Source of the DNA: Bdellovibrionales bacterium
GTDB lineage: Bacteria > Bdellovibrionota > Bdellovibrionia > Bdellovibrionales > UBA1609
Length of the DNA: 45,856 nucleotides
Direction of reading: 5' to 3'
NCBI GenBank assembly: GCA_020630675.1
Contig: JAHDIR010000020.1
Span: 1-45,856 of the forward strand
The notes under the pieces are model-generated. The model worked only from the letters and a program-made list of their open reading frames with translations, ran no database searches and had not been told where the DNA came from. Position 1 is the stretch's first letter, and each line of letters begins with the position of its first letter. Shown here piece by piece: positions 25,354 to 34,337 of the stretch. The position numbers and the translations under genes were made by a program.

Positions 25354-25470
25354 GGGTGGCTGACACGCCACCCCTGATTTGTCCTCTGCCTATGTCATAG
25401 GCTTGATTTCCTGTCCAAAGACGACTAAAAATTAGTCTTTCATAGGGGCCTATATCAGGCTCAATTTTTT
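25354..25470 (+). promoter_or_regulatory. hairpin-rich leader between smc and ftsY
   Basis: Four consecutive inverted repeats fill the gap: GGGTGGC-tgacac-GCCACCC (25354-25373), GCCTA-tgtca-TAGGC (25388-25402), AAAGAC-g-ACTAA/TTAGTCTTT (25417-25440) and GCCT-N5-AGGC (25448-25460), the last followed by a T run (25465-25471) shortly before the ftsY ribosome site. CATAGG at 25441 could also pair with CCTATG at 25389, so two folds compete. The first may simply terminate smc; the last resembles an attenuator for ftsY. I match it to no known family. Confidence 0.4.
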
Positions 25471-25491
25471 TCATTTTTTGAGGAGTTTATA

Positions 25492-26628
25492 ATGGGTGAA
25501 ATTTCACAAGATTTATTATTGAGTGGGTGCATAGCCTTTGTTTTATTAGGAGCAGCCATTTTTTATTTGGCTAAAAGTTCCTCTCGTTCAAGACATCAAA
25601 ACGTAAAAAATAAAAATATTGAAAAAGAGGACGTGAAGGTTGTATTACCTGAAAAAACAACAACCTCTGTTGCTGCAGAGCAAGTCACTCCTCAGAAAGA
25701 CCTTAAAGAAGCTTTAGCTAAAACTAAGGCCAATCTTTTTGGTCGTTTAAAAGAAAGCTTAGTGGGTAAAAGTACTCTCTCTGATGATGATATGGAAGTT
25801 TTAGAAGAAGTTTTGTACACCAGCGATATGGGTCCTAAAACTGTTCAGCGTTTGATGGGAGCTGTTGGAGAAAAACTAGAAGCTAGTGAGAAAAGAGAGC
25901 TGTCTTCTGTGCAGAGTGCTATTAAATCTGAAATGGTTTCTATTTTTAGCTCTGTGGTTCAAGGAGAAGTAGCGGTGGAGGACCTGATCACCAGCTTAGG
26001 TTTGGAGTCGGGAAATAAGGGAACAAAAGTATGGATGGTTGTTGGTGTCAACGGAGCGGGAAAAACCACTAGCATTGGTAAGCTTGCTTTTCATGCTGCT
26101 AAGAATGGTTTAAAGGTTCTTGTAGCTGCAGGGGATACCTTTCGAGCAGCGGCCGGAGAACAATTAAAAACCTGGACAGACCGAGCTCAAGTTGAAATAT
26201 TTTTTCCTGAAAATGTGACTGACCCCAGTGCTGTTGCCTTTGATGCTTGCCAAAAGGGAGTGGCTGGTCAGTTTGATTTAGTGATTGTCGATACTGCTGG
26301 GCGATTACACACTCAAGATAATTTAATGGAAGAGCTAAAAAAGATGAAACGTGTGATCCAAAAAGTCCTTCCGGAAGCTCCTCATCAAACCTTAATCGTT
26401 TTAGATGCTAACTCTGGGCAAAATGCACTTATCCAAGCTAAAAACTTTAATCAAGCTTTAGATTTGTCAGGGGCTATTTTAACAAAGTTAGATGGAACAG
26501 CCAAAGGTGGTGTTGCTGTTGGTTTAGCCTGTGAGTTGTCTTTGCCCATTCGAGCCATTGGTGTTGGAGAGGGAATAGAGGATCTTCGTGCTTTTGAGTC
26601 TCAAGAATTTGTCGACTCTATCATATGA
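25492..26628 (+). CDS. ftsY: signal recognition particle receptor FtsY
   Basis: A 378-aa SRP GTPase that receives ribosome-SRP complexes at the membrane. Residues 8-27 form an N-terminal membrane segment, as in FtsY of several non-enteric lineages, followed by a short charged linker (to about 75). The N domain is helical. The G domain has GVNGAGKTTS (from residue 185), DTFRAAA, DTAGR and TKLDGTAKGG, ending with GVGEGIEDLRAF. The ATG follows GAGGAG. It is intact and of typical length. It lies 210 bp after smc behind the structured leader described separately. Confidence 0.97.
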   Translation: MGEISQDLLLSGCIAFVLLGAAIFYLAKSSSRSRHQNVKNKNIEKEDVKVVLPEKTTTSVAAEQVTPQKDLKEALAKTKANLFGRLKESLVGKSTLSDDDMEVLEEVLYTSDMGPKTVQRLMGAVGEKLEASEKRELSSVQSAIKSEMVSIFSSVVQGEVAVEDLITSLGLESGNKGTKVWMVVGVNGAGKTTSIGKLAFHAAKNGLKVLVAAGDTFRAAAGEQLKTWTDRAQVEIFFPENVTDPSAVAFDACQKGVAGQFDLVIVDTAGRLHTQDNLMEELKKMKRVIQKVLPEAPHQTLIVLDANSGQNALIQAKNFNQALDLSGAILTKLDGTAKGGVAVGLACELSLPIRAIGVGEGIEDLRAFESQEFVDSII

Positions 26629-26708
26629 TCAGATCAAATTTTTTATAAATAACATAAATTGTCATACCTCTAGATTTAGTTTAAACTTTTTCTAGGGGAG
26701 ATTCATCA

Positions 26709-28358
26709 TTGTTAGCACATAGTTCAATTTTATTTACTTTAGCGGGAGTTGCATTCTTTATTTTTGGCATGGATATGGCCAGTAAGAATTTGCAAGTGTT
26801 AGCAGCAAATAAGATCAAAGCACTCATTAGTCGCCTTTCTGACAAGCCTTATCTTGGCGTTGGTATTGGCGTATTACTGACAGTTATAATACAAAGCTCT
26901 GGGGCTGTAACCTCAATGCTTGTGGGGTTGGGCTCAGCCGGAGTCGTTTCACTTCCTCAGGTGATGAGTGTTATTTTAGGTTCTGTCATCGGCTCTACCG
27001 TTACTGTTCAGCTTTTAAGTTTAAACGTCGCTCGTTTTGGTTTGCCTTTATTTACCTTAAGTTTTGTTATTTACTTTCTGTCTAAAAAACGCACCGTCAA
27101 GTCGTCGGCTGCGGTGGTTATGGGTTTCGGATTAATTTTTTGGGGCTTAGAGGTTATTACTTTTGGTACGAGTTCATTAAGAGAGTCTAACTTTTTTATT
27201 AACTTTATTGATTACCTGAAACAGTACCCATTGTACGCAGTAATGTTAACGGCTTTATTTACAGCTGTTGTTCACAGTAGTGCAGTAACAATTGGTTTTG
27301 CCATGAGTCTTGCTGCCACAGGAACCATCTCTTTGTATGATGCTATTTTTTGGGTTTATGGGGCTAATATAGGAACAACCGCTACTGCATTGCTGGCCAG
27401 TGCCGGTGGTAACTATATGGGGCGGCAAGTGGCCTGGGCTCATTGCCTATTTAAAATTATGGGCGTGGGGCTTTTCTTCTTTTTTACAAGTAGTTTTGCT
27501 TCTTTGATTGAAACCTCAGCAGTGCCTCGCGATATAGCAAATGCTCATACTATATTTAATGTTGTGGCCGTGCTTTTGTTTTATCCTTTTATAAAACAAG
27601 GAGTAAAAGTTGTTGAGTTGTTATTTCCTCCTGATAAAAAAGAAAGAGACTTTTCTGTTAAGTATCTAAGCCGCAGAGATTTTCAATCTGTGGCTGTGGC
27701 TGTCGCCCACGCTGAAAGAGAAGTTTTACGTATGTCTGATATTGTTTTTAGCATGATTAGAGATTCCATTCGTTTATTTGAAGGCGAAGATCTAGATTTA
27801 AAGGAAAGTATTTTAGATAGAGATAATAAGGTGGACCTTTTAAACAAAGAAATTAGCTTATTCGTGGCCGGCTATATGGAAGAAGCCGACCCCGGAGCTG
27901 AGGTTGATTTCTATCGTTTAATGACCTTTTCTACAGACTTGGAAAGTGTCGGCGATGTAATTGATAATAGCCTATTGAAAATGGCCGAAAAAAAACAAGC
28001 TTTAAAAATTGATTTTAGTGATCAAGGTTGGGAGGAAATCAAGCGAGTGGCCGAAGAAGTCAAGAGAGTATCTTCGCTGTCGATCACATGCTTTCAGCTT
28101 CAAGACAAAGAGTTAGCTGCAAAAATAATTTATGGAAAAAGAAATATAAGACGTATGGAAAAAGACTTTCGCATGCGCCATATGGAACGGCTAATTGCCG
28201 GCCAGCAAGAAACAATTAATACAAGCTCTATTCATTTAGATGTTTTAAGTGAGTACCGAAGAATCGTCGGGTTGATGTCTAATCATGTTTACTCTTTGTT
28301 AAAAGAAGCTGATAAATATTATATTTTACCTCGTGGTAGCGGCGAAGAGCGCGATTAA
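26709..28358 (+). CDS. Na/Pi cotransporter family protein with PhoU-like domain
   Basis: A 549-aa protein. Residues 1-310 contain eight or nine membrane segments with two inverted Na/Pi-cotransporter repeats, each carrying the QSS-type motif (IIQSSGAVTSMLVGLGSAG at about 60-78; VHSSAVTIGF with GANIGTTATAL later). Residues 340-540 are a helical PhoU-like domain typical of the bacterial NptA/YjbB group. Members export or import phosphate with sodium; the PhoU part may sense phosphate state. The TTG start is preceded by AGGGGAG. No pho genes are adjacent. It ends in a strong bidirectional terminator. Confidence 0.92.
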   Translation: MLAHSSILFTLAGVAFFIFGMDMASKNLQVLAANKIKALISRLSDKPYLGVGIGVLLTVIIQSSGAVTSMLVGLGSAGVVSLPQVMSVILGSVIGSTVTVQLLSLNVARFGLPLFTLSFVIYFLSKKRTVKSSAAVVMGFGLIFWGLEVITFGTSSLRESNFFINFIDYLKQYPLYAVMLTALFTAVVHSSAVTIGFAMSLAATGTISLYDAIFWVYGANIGTTATALLASAGGNYMGRQVAWAHCLFKIMGVGLFFFFTSSFASLIETSAVPRDIANAHTIFNVVAVLLFYPFIKQGVKVVELLFPPDKKERDFSVKYLSRRDFQSVAVAVAHAEREVLRMSDIVFSMIRDSIRLFEGEDLDLKESILDRDNKVDLLNKEISLFVAGYMEEADPGAEVDFYRLMTFSTDLESVGDVIDNSLLKMAEKKQALKIDFSDQGWEEIKRVAEEVKRVSSLSITCFQLQDKELAAKIIYGKRNIRRMEKDFRMRHMERLIAGQQETINTSSIHLDVLSEYRRIVGLMSNHVYSLLKEADKYYILPRGSGEERD

Positions 28359-28382
28359 ACTGTTCTTTAAAATCGCCTTTAC

Positions 28383-28422
28383 AAAAAAAAGCAAAGCCTT
28401 CTTCAGTGGCTTTGCTTTTTTT
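28383..28422. terminator. bidirectional rho-independent terminator
   Basis: The perfect stem GCAAAGCC (28391-28398) / GGCTTTGC (28408-28415) has an A8 tract before and a T7 tract after it. It serves the Na/Pi transporter gene on plus and the lipoprotein gene ending at 28456 on minus. Confidence 0.9.
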
Positions 28423-28455
28423 ATAATTTTATATCAATTGGCCATTTTATTATAC

Positions 28456-29316
28456 TTATCTAATAAGAACAGTGTGTACCTTTTTTAATGAGTCGATAAG
28501 GTCTAAGCGCTCTCCTGGAGAAAGATCGAGCTCTTCAATCGTAAAAACTTTTGAAATAGGCGATGGTTCTCCAACGACTGCAGGGCAAGCAATCATCTCA
28601 TCTCGGTTGATGTACTGCCTCAAAACAACACGACCTGTTTTAACTATATATGGAGCAACGAGGCTTTTGCTTCGGTGTGACTCTGTTGTGGGTTTAGTTG
28701 TATGTACTGGGTAACCAGTATCTATGTCGACAATATCCAGAGCTAACTGGCTCTTACCTATGCACAAGTGATGTGTGGCGTTTACAGTAATAGTTTGTTC
28801 ATTAGGGTTGTATGTCACTTGAGTCACACGAGCACTATCAATAAATTCACTTTCATAATTGGGTATGGCAAGAGAAAATCTTTTAGAGGCTCCATTTTCA
28901 TCAAAAACAATGAGCTGATGAATACCGTCGTTAACCAGGTCTTGTACGTCGATTTCAAAAACTTTATCTTTGATAGTTCCCATGGTGTTGGCCATATTTT
29001 GTGTTTCTACAATAATTTGTGTAGAGCAAGCCACATTCCCATTGCTTTCTGTGCACTCCATTTCATCACTTAATCGGGCTCGTGCTCCATTTTTTTCTAG
29101 GTATTCCATCGGAAGCTGAATTTTAGTTTGAGAAAGTAAAGAAAGGCGAGCGATTGTGATTTGAATATGTGAAGAAGGAGTTTCTTCCCATTGGCCAAAG
29201 ACAGTTTCATCGTCTTGGCCTTCAAGATCAGTAACTTCGATTTGATATTTACAAGCAACGATACTATTAAGTAATAGTAAAGACATTATTAATTTAGTCA
29301 TTTTTGATAGTTTCAT
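28456..29316 (-). CDS. lipoprotein of unknown function
   Basis: A 286-aa protein starting at the second of two in-frame ATGs (29316), which has GGGGG five bases upstream. The signal MKLSKMTKLIMSLLLLNSIVAC ends in a lipobox-like SIVAC, so a lipid-anchored protein is predicted. The mature part is beta-rich (QIEVTDLEGQ; TQVTYNPNEQTITVNATHH; IDTGYPVHTTKP) with cysteines in MECTESNGNVACST and MIACPAVVGEP that could pair. No family is recognised; the beta pattern could be one or two immunoglobulin-like domains. It is monocistronic and terminates at the shared hairpin. Confidence 0.8.
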   Translation of the reverse strand: MKLSKMTKLIMSLLLLNSIVACKYQIEVTDLEGQDDETVFGQWEETPSSHIQITIARLSLLSQTKIQLPMEYLEKNGARARLSDEMECTESNGNVACSTQIIVETQNMANTMGTIKDKVFEIDVQDLVNDGIHQLIVFDENGASKRFSLAIPNYESEFIDSARVTQVTYNPNEQTITVNATHHLCIGKSQLALDIVDIDTGYPVHTTKPTTESHRSKSLVAPYIVKTGRVVLRQYINRDEMIACPAVVGEPSPISKVFTIEELDLSPGERLDLIDSLKKVHTVLIR

Positions 29317-29433
29317 TTTTTCCCCCATGTTAGTTAATTTATTTTAGCCAATGGCGGGAAGCTCTAATACTGATAAAAATGTCGCGATAAACAGTAATAA
29401 GTTCAGTGATTTAAGGGTAACAGCTGCAAAATC

Positions 29434-30909
29434 TTATGCGCAAAGCTTGTACTTTGTTTTTCGACCGGTCCCTATTTTAATGGCCTGAGTAGATTGAGTG
29501 AGTTCTTGTAACCAACGATTAGCTGTGCGACTCGAAACTTGGTATTTTAAACTGAGCTCTTTGGCTGAGAAGTTGTTGTGTCCAAATTCTTTTTTCAATT
29601 GATTAACAAAAATCTTTTCCGGTTGGCTCATAAGATGGCTTTCGTCTTTAAAGAGACAGTAGGCAAAGTTGTTAATACTTTCAGGTCGAATGAAGTACAT
29701 GCTGTCGACCTTTTCAATATTATAGTCAAAAGTATTTTTTAATTTTTTATTTAAACGTGATAAAATTTGATAAATTCTATCGGGCGAAGAGAAGGGGTTA
29801 AAGTGTTCGTCAGAAAAAAGTTTGGAATGTATTGAACCAAGAGTCATGGGTTTGTAGCCATCTGAAAGTAAGTGGCAAAAAAGTTGACTGGTGAGTTCAA
29901 AGGTTCTGGGGAGTTCTTGTCCAAAAATTGAAATTAAATTTTTATTATTTTTTTGTGGGTTGTTTTGCCAAGACCATGATTTACTGACCATACTTTGTGG
30001 AATTCTATTTTTAAAACTTGTGTAGGGGGTTTTAAAGAAAACTGCATTCATTAACGAGGCATCATTTGTGATGTGAGCTTGCCAGTAATCTAAATCACGG
30101 AGAGTTTCGTAATCTTTAAAGTAGGAATTTTTTTTTCGAATATATTCAATTTTATCAAATTGGCCATTTAATTTTAAACTCAATAAAGCTTGCCATTTTT
30201 GTGGGTAAAGAAGAGCTTTTTGATTAGAGTTTTTTAAAATAGCTTCACTTTGTAAAAGCTTACTCTGAGCTTTTTGGTACTGACCTTGTAAAAAGTAAAT
30301 TTGTCCAATTTGTTCATATATATAGCCATTAATAATTTGTTTTGGGTTTTGATGAGAAACCTTTTCTAGTTCTGTGAGTATTTTGAGTGCGACTTCATAA
30401 TTTGATAAATTAATATAGGCACTAGCTAGGTTGATCTGACCGACCGTTTTTAAATAAGGTGTGTTTTGCAGGTCTATATATTTTAACAGGTGAGGAATGG
30501 CTTGTGAGTAGTTCCATTCTTTGAAATAGCAAAAAGCTCTTACCAGTAAGAGTTCTGGTTGAGTGTCTGTCGGTAATCCGGTTAAAATCTCAAGGCCTTC
30601 ACTTTGGGCGCCGACCTCAATGAGGGCTTTGGCATACTCAGTTTTTTCTTGATAAGTACCTAAGTCAAAATAATTTCCACGAACATAACTGTGCAAGACT
30701 TTAAGGCAGTAGTGAGAGCCGCCAGCACGATTTAAAAGTGACCCAATTTGAGACAAAAAGTGACGAGGTATAGATTTTATAGGCACTTGCTGTATTGACT
30801 CAAGTACCTGTTTTCCTTTACCTAACTTAATTAGGTTGTCACAGTTTTTGACAAATTCAGAGTTTATTTTTTTCACGACATTTTTATCGGTAGGAGTGCC
30901 TAAATTCAT
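29434..30909 (-). CDS. TPR protein with C-terminal winged-helix domains, probable regulator
   Basis: A 491-aa cytoplasmic protein. Residues about 30-270 are TPR-like helical repeats (YAKALIEVGAQSEGLEILTG; GQINLASAYINLSNYEVALKIL; IGQIYFLQGQYQKAQSKLL). The region about 335-420 looks like a winged helix of the kind in bacterial transcriptional activators (QLFCHLLSDGYKPMTLGSI; YQILSRLNKKLK). A final helix-turn-helix is at about 445-470 (FSAKELSLKYQVSSRTANRW). The order, repeats first and DNA-binding last, is reversed from typical AraC/SARP proteins. Function is not recognised beyond likely transcription control. Its start is 16 bp from the start of a divergent lipoprotein gene, a possible target. 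Confidence 0.75.
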   Translation of the reverse strand: MNLGTPTDKNVVKKINSEFVKNCDNLIKLGKGKQVLESIQQVPIKSIPRHFLSQIGSLLNRAGGSHYCLKVLHSYVRGNYFDLGTYQEKTEYAKALIEVGAQSEGLEILTGLPTDTQPELLLVRAFCYFKEWNYSQAIPHLLKYIDLQNTPYLKTVGQINLASAYINLSNYEVALKILTELEKVSHQNPKQIINGYIYEQIGQIYFLQGQYQKAQSKLLQSEAILKNSNQKALLYPQKWQALLSLKLNGQFDKIEYIRKKNSYFKDYETLRDLDYWQAHITNDASLMNAVFFKTPYTSFKNRIPQSMVSKSWSWQNNPQKNNKNLISIFGQELPRTFELTSQLFCHLLSDGYKPMTLGSIHSKLFSDEHFNPFSSPDRIYQILSRLNKKLKNTFDYNIEKVDSMYFIRPESINNFAYCLFKDESHLMSQPEKIFVNQLKKEFGHNNFSAKELSLKYQVSSRTANRWLQELTQSTQAIKIGTGRKTKYKLCA

Positions 30910-30925
30910 AAGTTATAATCAAAGT

Positions 30926-31453
30926 ATGAAAAATAAAAAATATTTTATAATCTTTTCGATCTTAATTACTCTTGTTTTGTTTCAAAACTGTGGCGATACG
31001 GGCCTAGGGCTATTGCCTGGGGATAACGGTGCTTTTAAAGCCAAAAATAACGGTGGAGGATATACAGGAATAGGAGGAGGTTCATATGCTTCCCCATCTA
31101 TTGATGGTATTAAAAATAACCATCAATGTTATTCTAAGTTAGTGACCTATTCTTTGGTTGGAAGTGCCTGTGAAAATCAATCTGTTCAATTGGAGCAAAT
31201 GCCAGTGAGTGAGTGGTTTGAAATGTTAGAAGCACAGACTTACCTAGTGGATGGACTTTCTGTGAATTTACCGACCACAAGCTATAGTTTGTGCAACCGT
31301 TTAATCCGAGACTACATTTTGGTTGTTAACTTGTGTGAGGCCCAAGTGTCTGTTGTTGAGCAAAACAATGTGCAGCCTGTAGGCTCCCATCAAAACCTTT
31401 TAATTGATGGTGAAATATATGAACAAATAGGTACAAAAGAGATCTTTAGATAA
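30926..31453 (+). CDS. small lipoprotein with FQNC lipobox
   Basis: A 175-aa protein. The frame is open to 30836, but the ATG at 30926 begins the signal MKNKKYFIIFSILITLVLFQNC. The Phe-Gln-Asn-Cys lipobox is one I associate with Bdellovibrio lipoproteins, with Cys22 the likely lipidated residue. A Gly-rich linker (GGGYTGIGGGSYASP) precedes a domain with four cysteines. No family recognised. Its promoter must overlap the start of the divergent regulator gene. No good Shine-Dalgarno precedes the ATG. Confidence 0.75.
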   Translation: MKNKKYFIIFSILITLVLFQNCGDTGLGLLPGDNGAFKAKNNGGGYTGIGGGSYASPSIDGIKNNHQCYSKLVTYSLVGSACENQSVQLEQMPVSEWFEMLEAQTYLVDGLSVNLPTTSYSLCNRLIRDYILVVNLCEAQVSVVEQNNVQPVGSHQNLLIDGEIYEQIGTKEIFR

Positions 31454-31739
31454 CTAAAAAATATGAGATCTGTAAATATGGCGCTTTGGTGACCTTGGCT
31501 AATAGCAGATGCTTTTAGCCATGGCATGTCATTTTGTTGTTGTTGATCAAAAGAATATGTCTAATTTTTCGCCAAAACTAATGTATAGCTGTAGGGGAGT
31601 TCTGTAAAAACAGAGTTTAAAAACTTAGGTGATTTGACGCTAAAAGTATTTATCTATTGGAAATTATTTGGTTTAATAAAAATAAATGAAGTAATAGCCT
31701 TGAGGGCTCAATAGTTCAAGAGAGATTTGATTCAGTTTT
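31454..31739. other. 286-bp gap before zapA, no gene supported
   Basis: The gap holds a hairpin with a 9-bp interrupted stem (GGCTAA-t-AGC / GCT-t-TTAGCC, 31497-31520), a short TCTGT-AAAA-ACAGA stem (31601-31614) and AGCC-N5-GGCT (31696-31708). I looked for 6S RNA, which often sits near zapA and the cyclo-ligase gene, and could not fold a convincing rod. Confidence 0.4.
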
Positions 31740-32045
31740 ATGGAAAAGAAATTATTTAATGTAAACATTGCTGGCTTGCCGATGAAATTAAGGTCTTCGC
31801 ACGATCGTGAGACCGTTGATCAGCTCACCCGACTCGTTGAAGAAAAAGTCGAAGAGGCACTCAGTCGTGGAAAACAAGTTTCCTTTCAAAACGCTTTGTT
31901 GTTGGCGTCTTTGCATATTGCTGAAGAGTTGCTGACTCTAAAAAAATCAATGAATGAAGATCTAAATTTTTTGAAAACCAAATCCAAAACAATTCTCTCT
32001 GAACTAGAGTCTTCCCCTTTATCTAAAATTGGGCTTGAGCAGTAG
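31740..32045 (+). CDS. zapA: cell division protein ZapA
   Basis: A 101-aa protein matching ZapA: N-terminal beta strand segment KLFNVNIAGLPMKLRSSHDR, then VDQLTRLVEEKVEEAL (near 26-41), and a C-terminal coiled coil (ALLLASLHIAEELLTLKKSM). ZapA tetramers bundle FtsZ filaments at midcell. The RBS is GAGAG about eight bases upstream of ATG. It is followed by the cyclo-ligase gene on the same strand, a neighbour pair conserved in many proteobacteria; rny follows. Confidence 0.92.
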   Translation: MEKKLFNVNIAGLPMKLRSSHDRETVDQLTRLVEEKVEEALSRGKQVSFQNALLLASLHIAEELLTLKKSMNEDLNFLKTKSKTILSELESSPLSKIGLEQ

Positions 32046-32109
32046 TTGCCAATTTTATAAATAGTTCACTTTTCTTTACTTCAGTAAAGTGACTTTTGGA
32101 GAAGTTTTG

Positions 32110-32679
32110 TTGTCGTCAGATGTAATGAGCAAATCAGATTGTCGTGCTCATTTAAAAGTGAAAATTTCAAATTTCTTAAATCAAAACAATAAGGCTTTGG
32201 TTGATCAGCAAGTTTGCTCCTACCTTTCTTCTTTTTTGCATCAAATTTATTTACAAAAACCTGTTGTTGGAGCTTCATTTTTACCAATGGTTTCGGAGCC
32301 CGCTGTTAATTCGCTAGACGGTTTTCAATTTGCCTATCCGAAAATAGAGTCTGATAGCAAGATGAACTTTTTAGCTTTTGATGCCAAGTTGGGTTGGCAA
32401 ATAAATGAGTGGGGAATCAAAGAGCCTGTCGGTCAGGACTTTCTAAAGCCAAATGAACTACCTTTTGTTTTAGTTCCGGCACTGGGCTTTTCTCAAGATG
32501 GACATCGCCTAGGTCATGGCAAGGGCTATTATGATTTTGCTCTTAAAGATTATTCTCATTTAAAAATTGGAGTGTGTTACTCCGTTCAAGTTATGAATGA
32601 CACTTGGTTAAGTGAAAGTCATGACGTGAGTATGGATTATATAATTACAGAAAAATTTATTTTAGAGGTGAACCGCTAA
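32110..32679 (+). CDS. ygfA: 5-formyltetrahydrofolate cyclo-ligase
   Basis: About 190 aa. It converts 5-formyl-THF to 5,10-methenyl-THF with ATP. The family motif GHGKGYYD is present near the C-terminus, preceded by FVLVPALGFSQDGHRLG, together with ATP-site residues in the N-terminal KSDCRAHLKVKISNFL region. The start is uncertain: the frame opens at a GTG at 32089, but GGAG at 32098-32101 best serves the TTG at 32110 (or 32107); the ATG at 32125 is also possible. A hairpin CTTTAC-TTCA-GTAAAG lies just before. It sits between zapA and rny, as in many genomes. Confidence 0.9.
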   Translation: MSSDVMSKSDCRAHLKVKISNFLNQNNKALVDQQVCSYLSSFLHQIYLQKPVVGASFLPMVSEPAVNSLDGFQFAYPKIESDSKMNFLAFDAKLGWQINEWGIKEPVGQDFLKPNELPFVLVPALGFSQDGHRLGHGKGYYDFALKDYSHLKIGVCYSVQVMNDTWLSESHDVSMDYIITEKFILEVNR

Positions 32680-32739
32680 TTTATTAGGGTTCTTTAGATA
32701 GCCTTTGTTTGAAGGTGATTGGGAAAAGGAGTTTTTTAA

Positions 32740-34326
32740 GTGGAAACAGTATCATTAGTAGTTATCATAGGCTGCCTATTTGTCGGTATGTTTGTTGGGT
32801 TGATTTCATTTTATTTGTATAAGCAAATGTTAGATGGAAAAAAGAAAAACTCGGCGCAAAAAGAAGCCGATAGAATTATCAACAAGGCTAAGTCGCAAGC
32901 CAGTAAAATTGAAAGAGACTCTAAAAGCAAAGCCAAAGACTTTGAGTCTAGAGCTCGTCGAAATGCGGAAAATGATATTCGTAAGCAAAAGCAAACACTT
33001 TCAAACCAAGAAACAAAAATGAAAGATAAAGAGGCTAAACTCGAGCGAGATTTTATTCGTAAAAAAGAAGAGCTTGAGCATAAAATGAAAGAGCTTGAAA
33101 CTCAGGTGGAAGAGACAACAGAAGGAAAAGAAAGAGTTCGTGAGCTAGAAAAAAAATGTCGTAAGCAAATTGAAGATATTCAGCTACAACTAGAAAAGGT
33201 AGCGCAAATGAGTCGTGAAGAAGCCAAGCAAGAGTTAGTTCAGTCTTTAGAGGACGAAACCAGGGCGGAGTTAACAGAGAAATTAAGCGATATAGAAAGT
33301 GAAATTAAAAAAGAGTCGGATAAAAAAGCAAAAGAAATTTTAGCTACGGCTGTGGCCAGATACGCCAGTGAAGTGTCTACCGAGAGAACTGTGGCTGTTG
33401 TCGCTTTGACCAGTGATGAAATGAAAGGAAAAATTATCGGACGTGAGGGGCGAAATATCAGAGCCTTAGAGGCGGCCTGCGGGGTTGATTTAATTATTGA
33501 TGAAACACCAGAAGCTGTTGTGATTTCTAGTTTTGACCCAGTTAGAAGGGAGATTGCAAAAAACACACTTGAAAAACTAATGGCCGATGGTCGTGTGCAC
33601 CCAGCTAGAATTGAAGAAGCTGTGAGTCAGGTAAAGAAAGATCTTTTTAAAACGATTAAAGAAGATGGCGAAAAAGCCTGCTTTGATTTGGGTGTTCATA
33701 GTTTACATGCCAAAATTATTGAGCAAATTGGCGGCATGAAATATCGACACACTGGAATGCATAACTTGTTTAAGCACAGTATCGAAGTGGCCGAAATTGC
33801 TGGAATGATCGCTTCTGAAATTGGTTCTGATGTGAAGTTGGCTAAAAGAGCAGGCCTTTTACATTCTGTAGGTCGAACAATTGAACACTCCGTCGAGGGC
33901 GATTACGCTAAGGTGGGTGCTGATTTTATAAAACGACATGGTGAAAAACCAGTGGTTGTTCAGGCTGTTCTTAATCATAGCGGCAAAAATGAAAAGGCTA
34001 AGGGTTTGTTGGATCATATTGTTCAGGCTGCTTGCCAATTAGCTGAGGCTCGACCAGGAGCCCGTCGTTCAATGATGGAAACATATATAAAACGTTTAGC
34101 TGATTTAGAGTCTATTGGTAATAGTTTTGATGGTGTAGTGAAAACATATGCGGTTCAAGCTGGTAAAGAAATTCGTGTTGTGGTGGACAGTGGACGAATT
34201 ACTGATGGGCAAGCCCAGATGTTAACACGAGACATTGCTCGCAAAATTGAACGAGAGTTAAACTATCCAGGACAAATAAAAGTGAATGTCATTCGTGAAA
34301 CTCGTATTGTTGAGCATGCAAGGTAA
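32740..34326 (+). CDS. rny: RNase Y homologue with degenerate HD active site
   Basis: A 528-aa protein with the complete RNase Y layout: N-terminal membrane helix (4-26), coiled coil (about 35-200), KH domain (GKIIGREGRNIRALEAACGV, about 230-250) and an HD domain with the family C-terminus (AEARPGARRSMMETYIKRL). RNase Y is a membrane-bound endonuclease that starts mRNA decay. The metal site is damaged: the first His346 (KHSIEV) is kept, but the diagnostic HD dyad (usual LLHDIGK) is His375-Ser376, the usual HHGD reads NHSGK (413-414), and the conserved Asp (usual QAADA) is Cys432. The frame is otherwise intact. The protein may be a non-catalytic scaffold or RNA-binding factor. The GTG start follows AAGGAG by eight bases; tyrS follows 11 bp later. 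Confidence 0.94.
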   Translation: METVSLVVIIGCLFVGMFVGLISFYLYKQMLDGKKKNSAQKEADRIINKAKSQASKIERDSKSKAKDFESRARRNAENDIRKQKQTLSNQETKMKDKEAKLERDFIRKKEELEHKMKELETQVEETTEGKERVRELEKKCRKQIEDIQLQLEKVAQMSREEAKQELVQSLEDETRAELTEKLSDIESEIKKESDKKAKEILATAVARYASEVSTERTVAVVALTSDEMKGKIIGREGRNIRALEAACGVDLIIDETPEAVVISSFDPVRREIAKNTLEKLMADGRVHPARIEEAVSQVKKDLFKTIKEDGEKACFDLGVHSLHAKIIEQIGGMKYRHTGMHNLFKHSIEVAEIAGMIASEIGSDVKLAKRAGLLHSVGRTIEHSVEGDYAKVGADFIKRHGEKPVVVQAVLNHSGKNEKAKGLLDHIVQAACQLAEARPGARRSMMETYIKRLADLESIGNSFDGVVKTYAVQAGKEIRVVVDSGRITDGQAQMLTRDIARKIERELNYPGQIKVNVIRETRIVEHAR

Positions 34327-34337
34327 AGGGTTAAGTT

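Noticed and set aside
31454-31739. Possible 6S RNA upstream of zapA and the cyclo-ligase gene
   Set aside because: The gene context fits, but the ends are not complementary and no 180-nt rod with a central bubble could be drawn.
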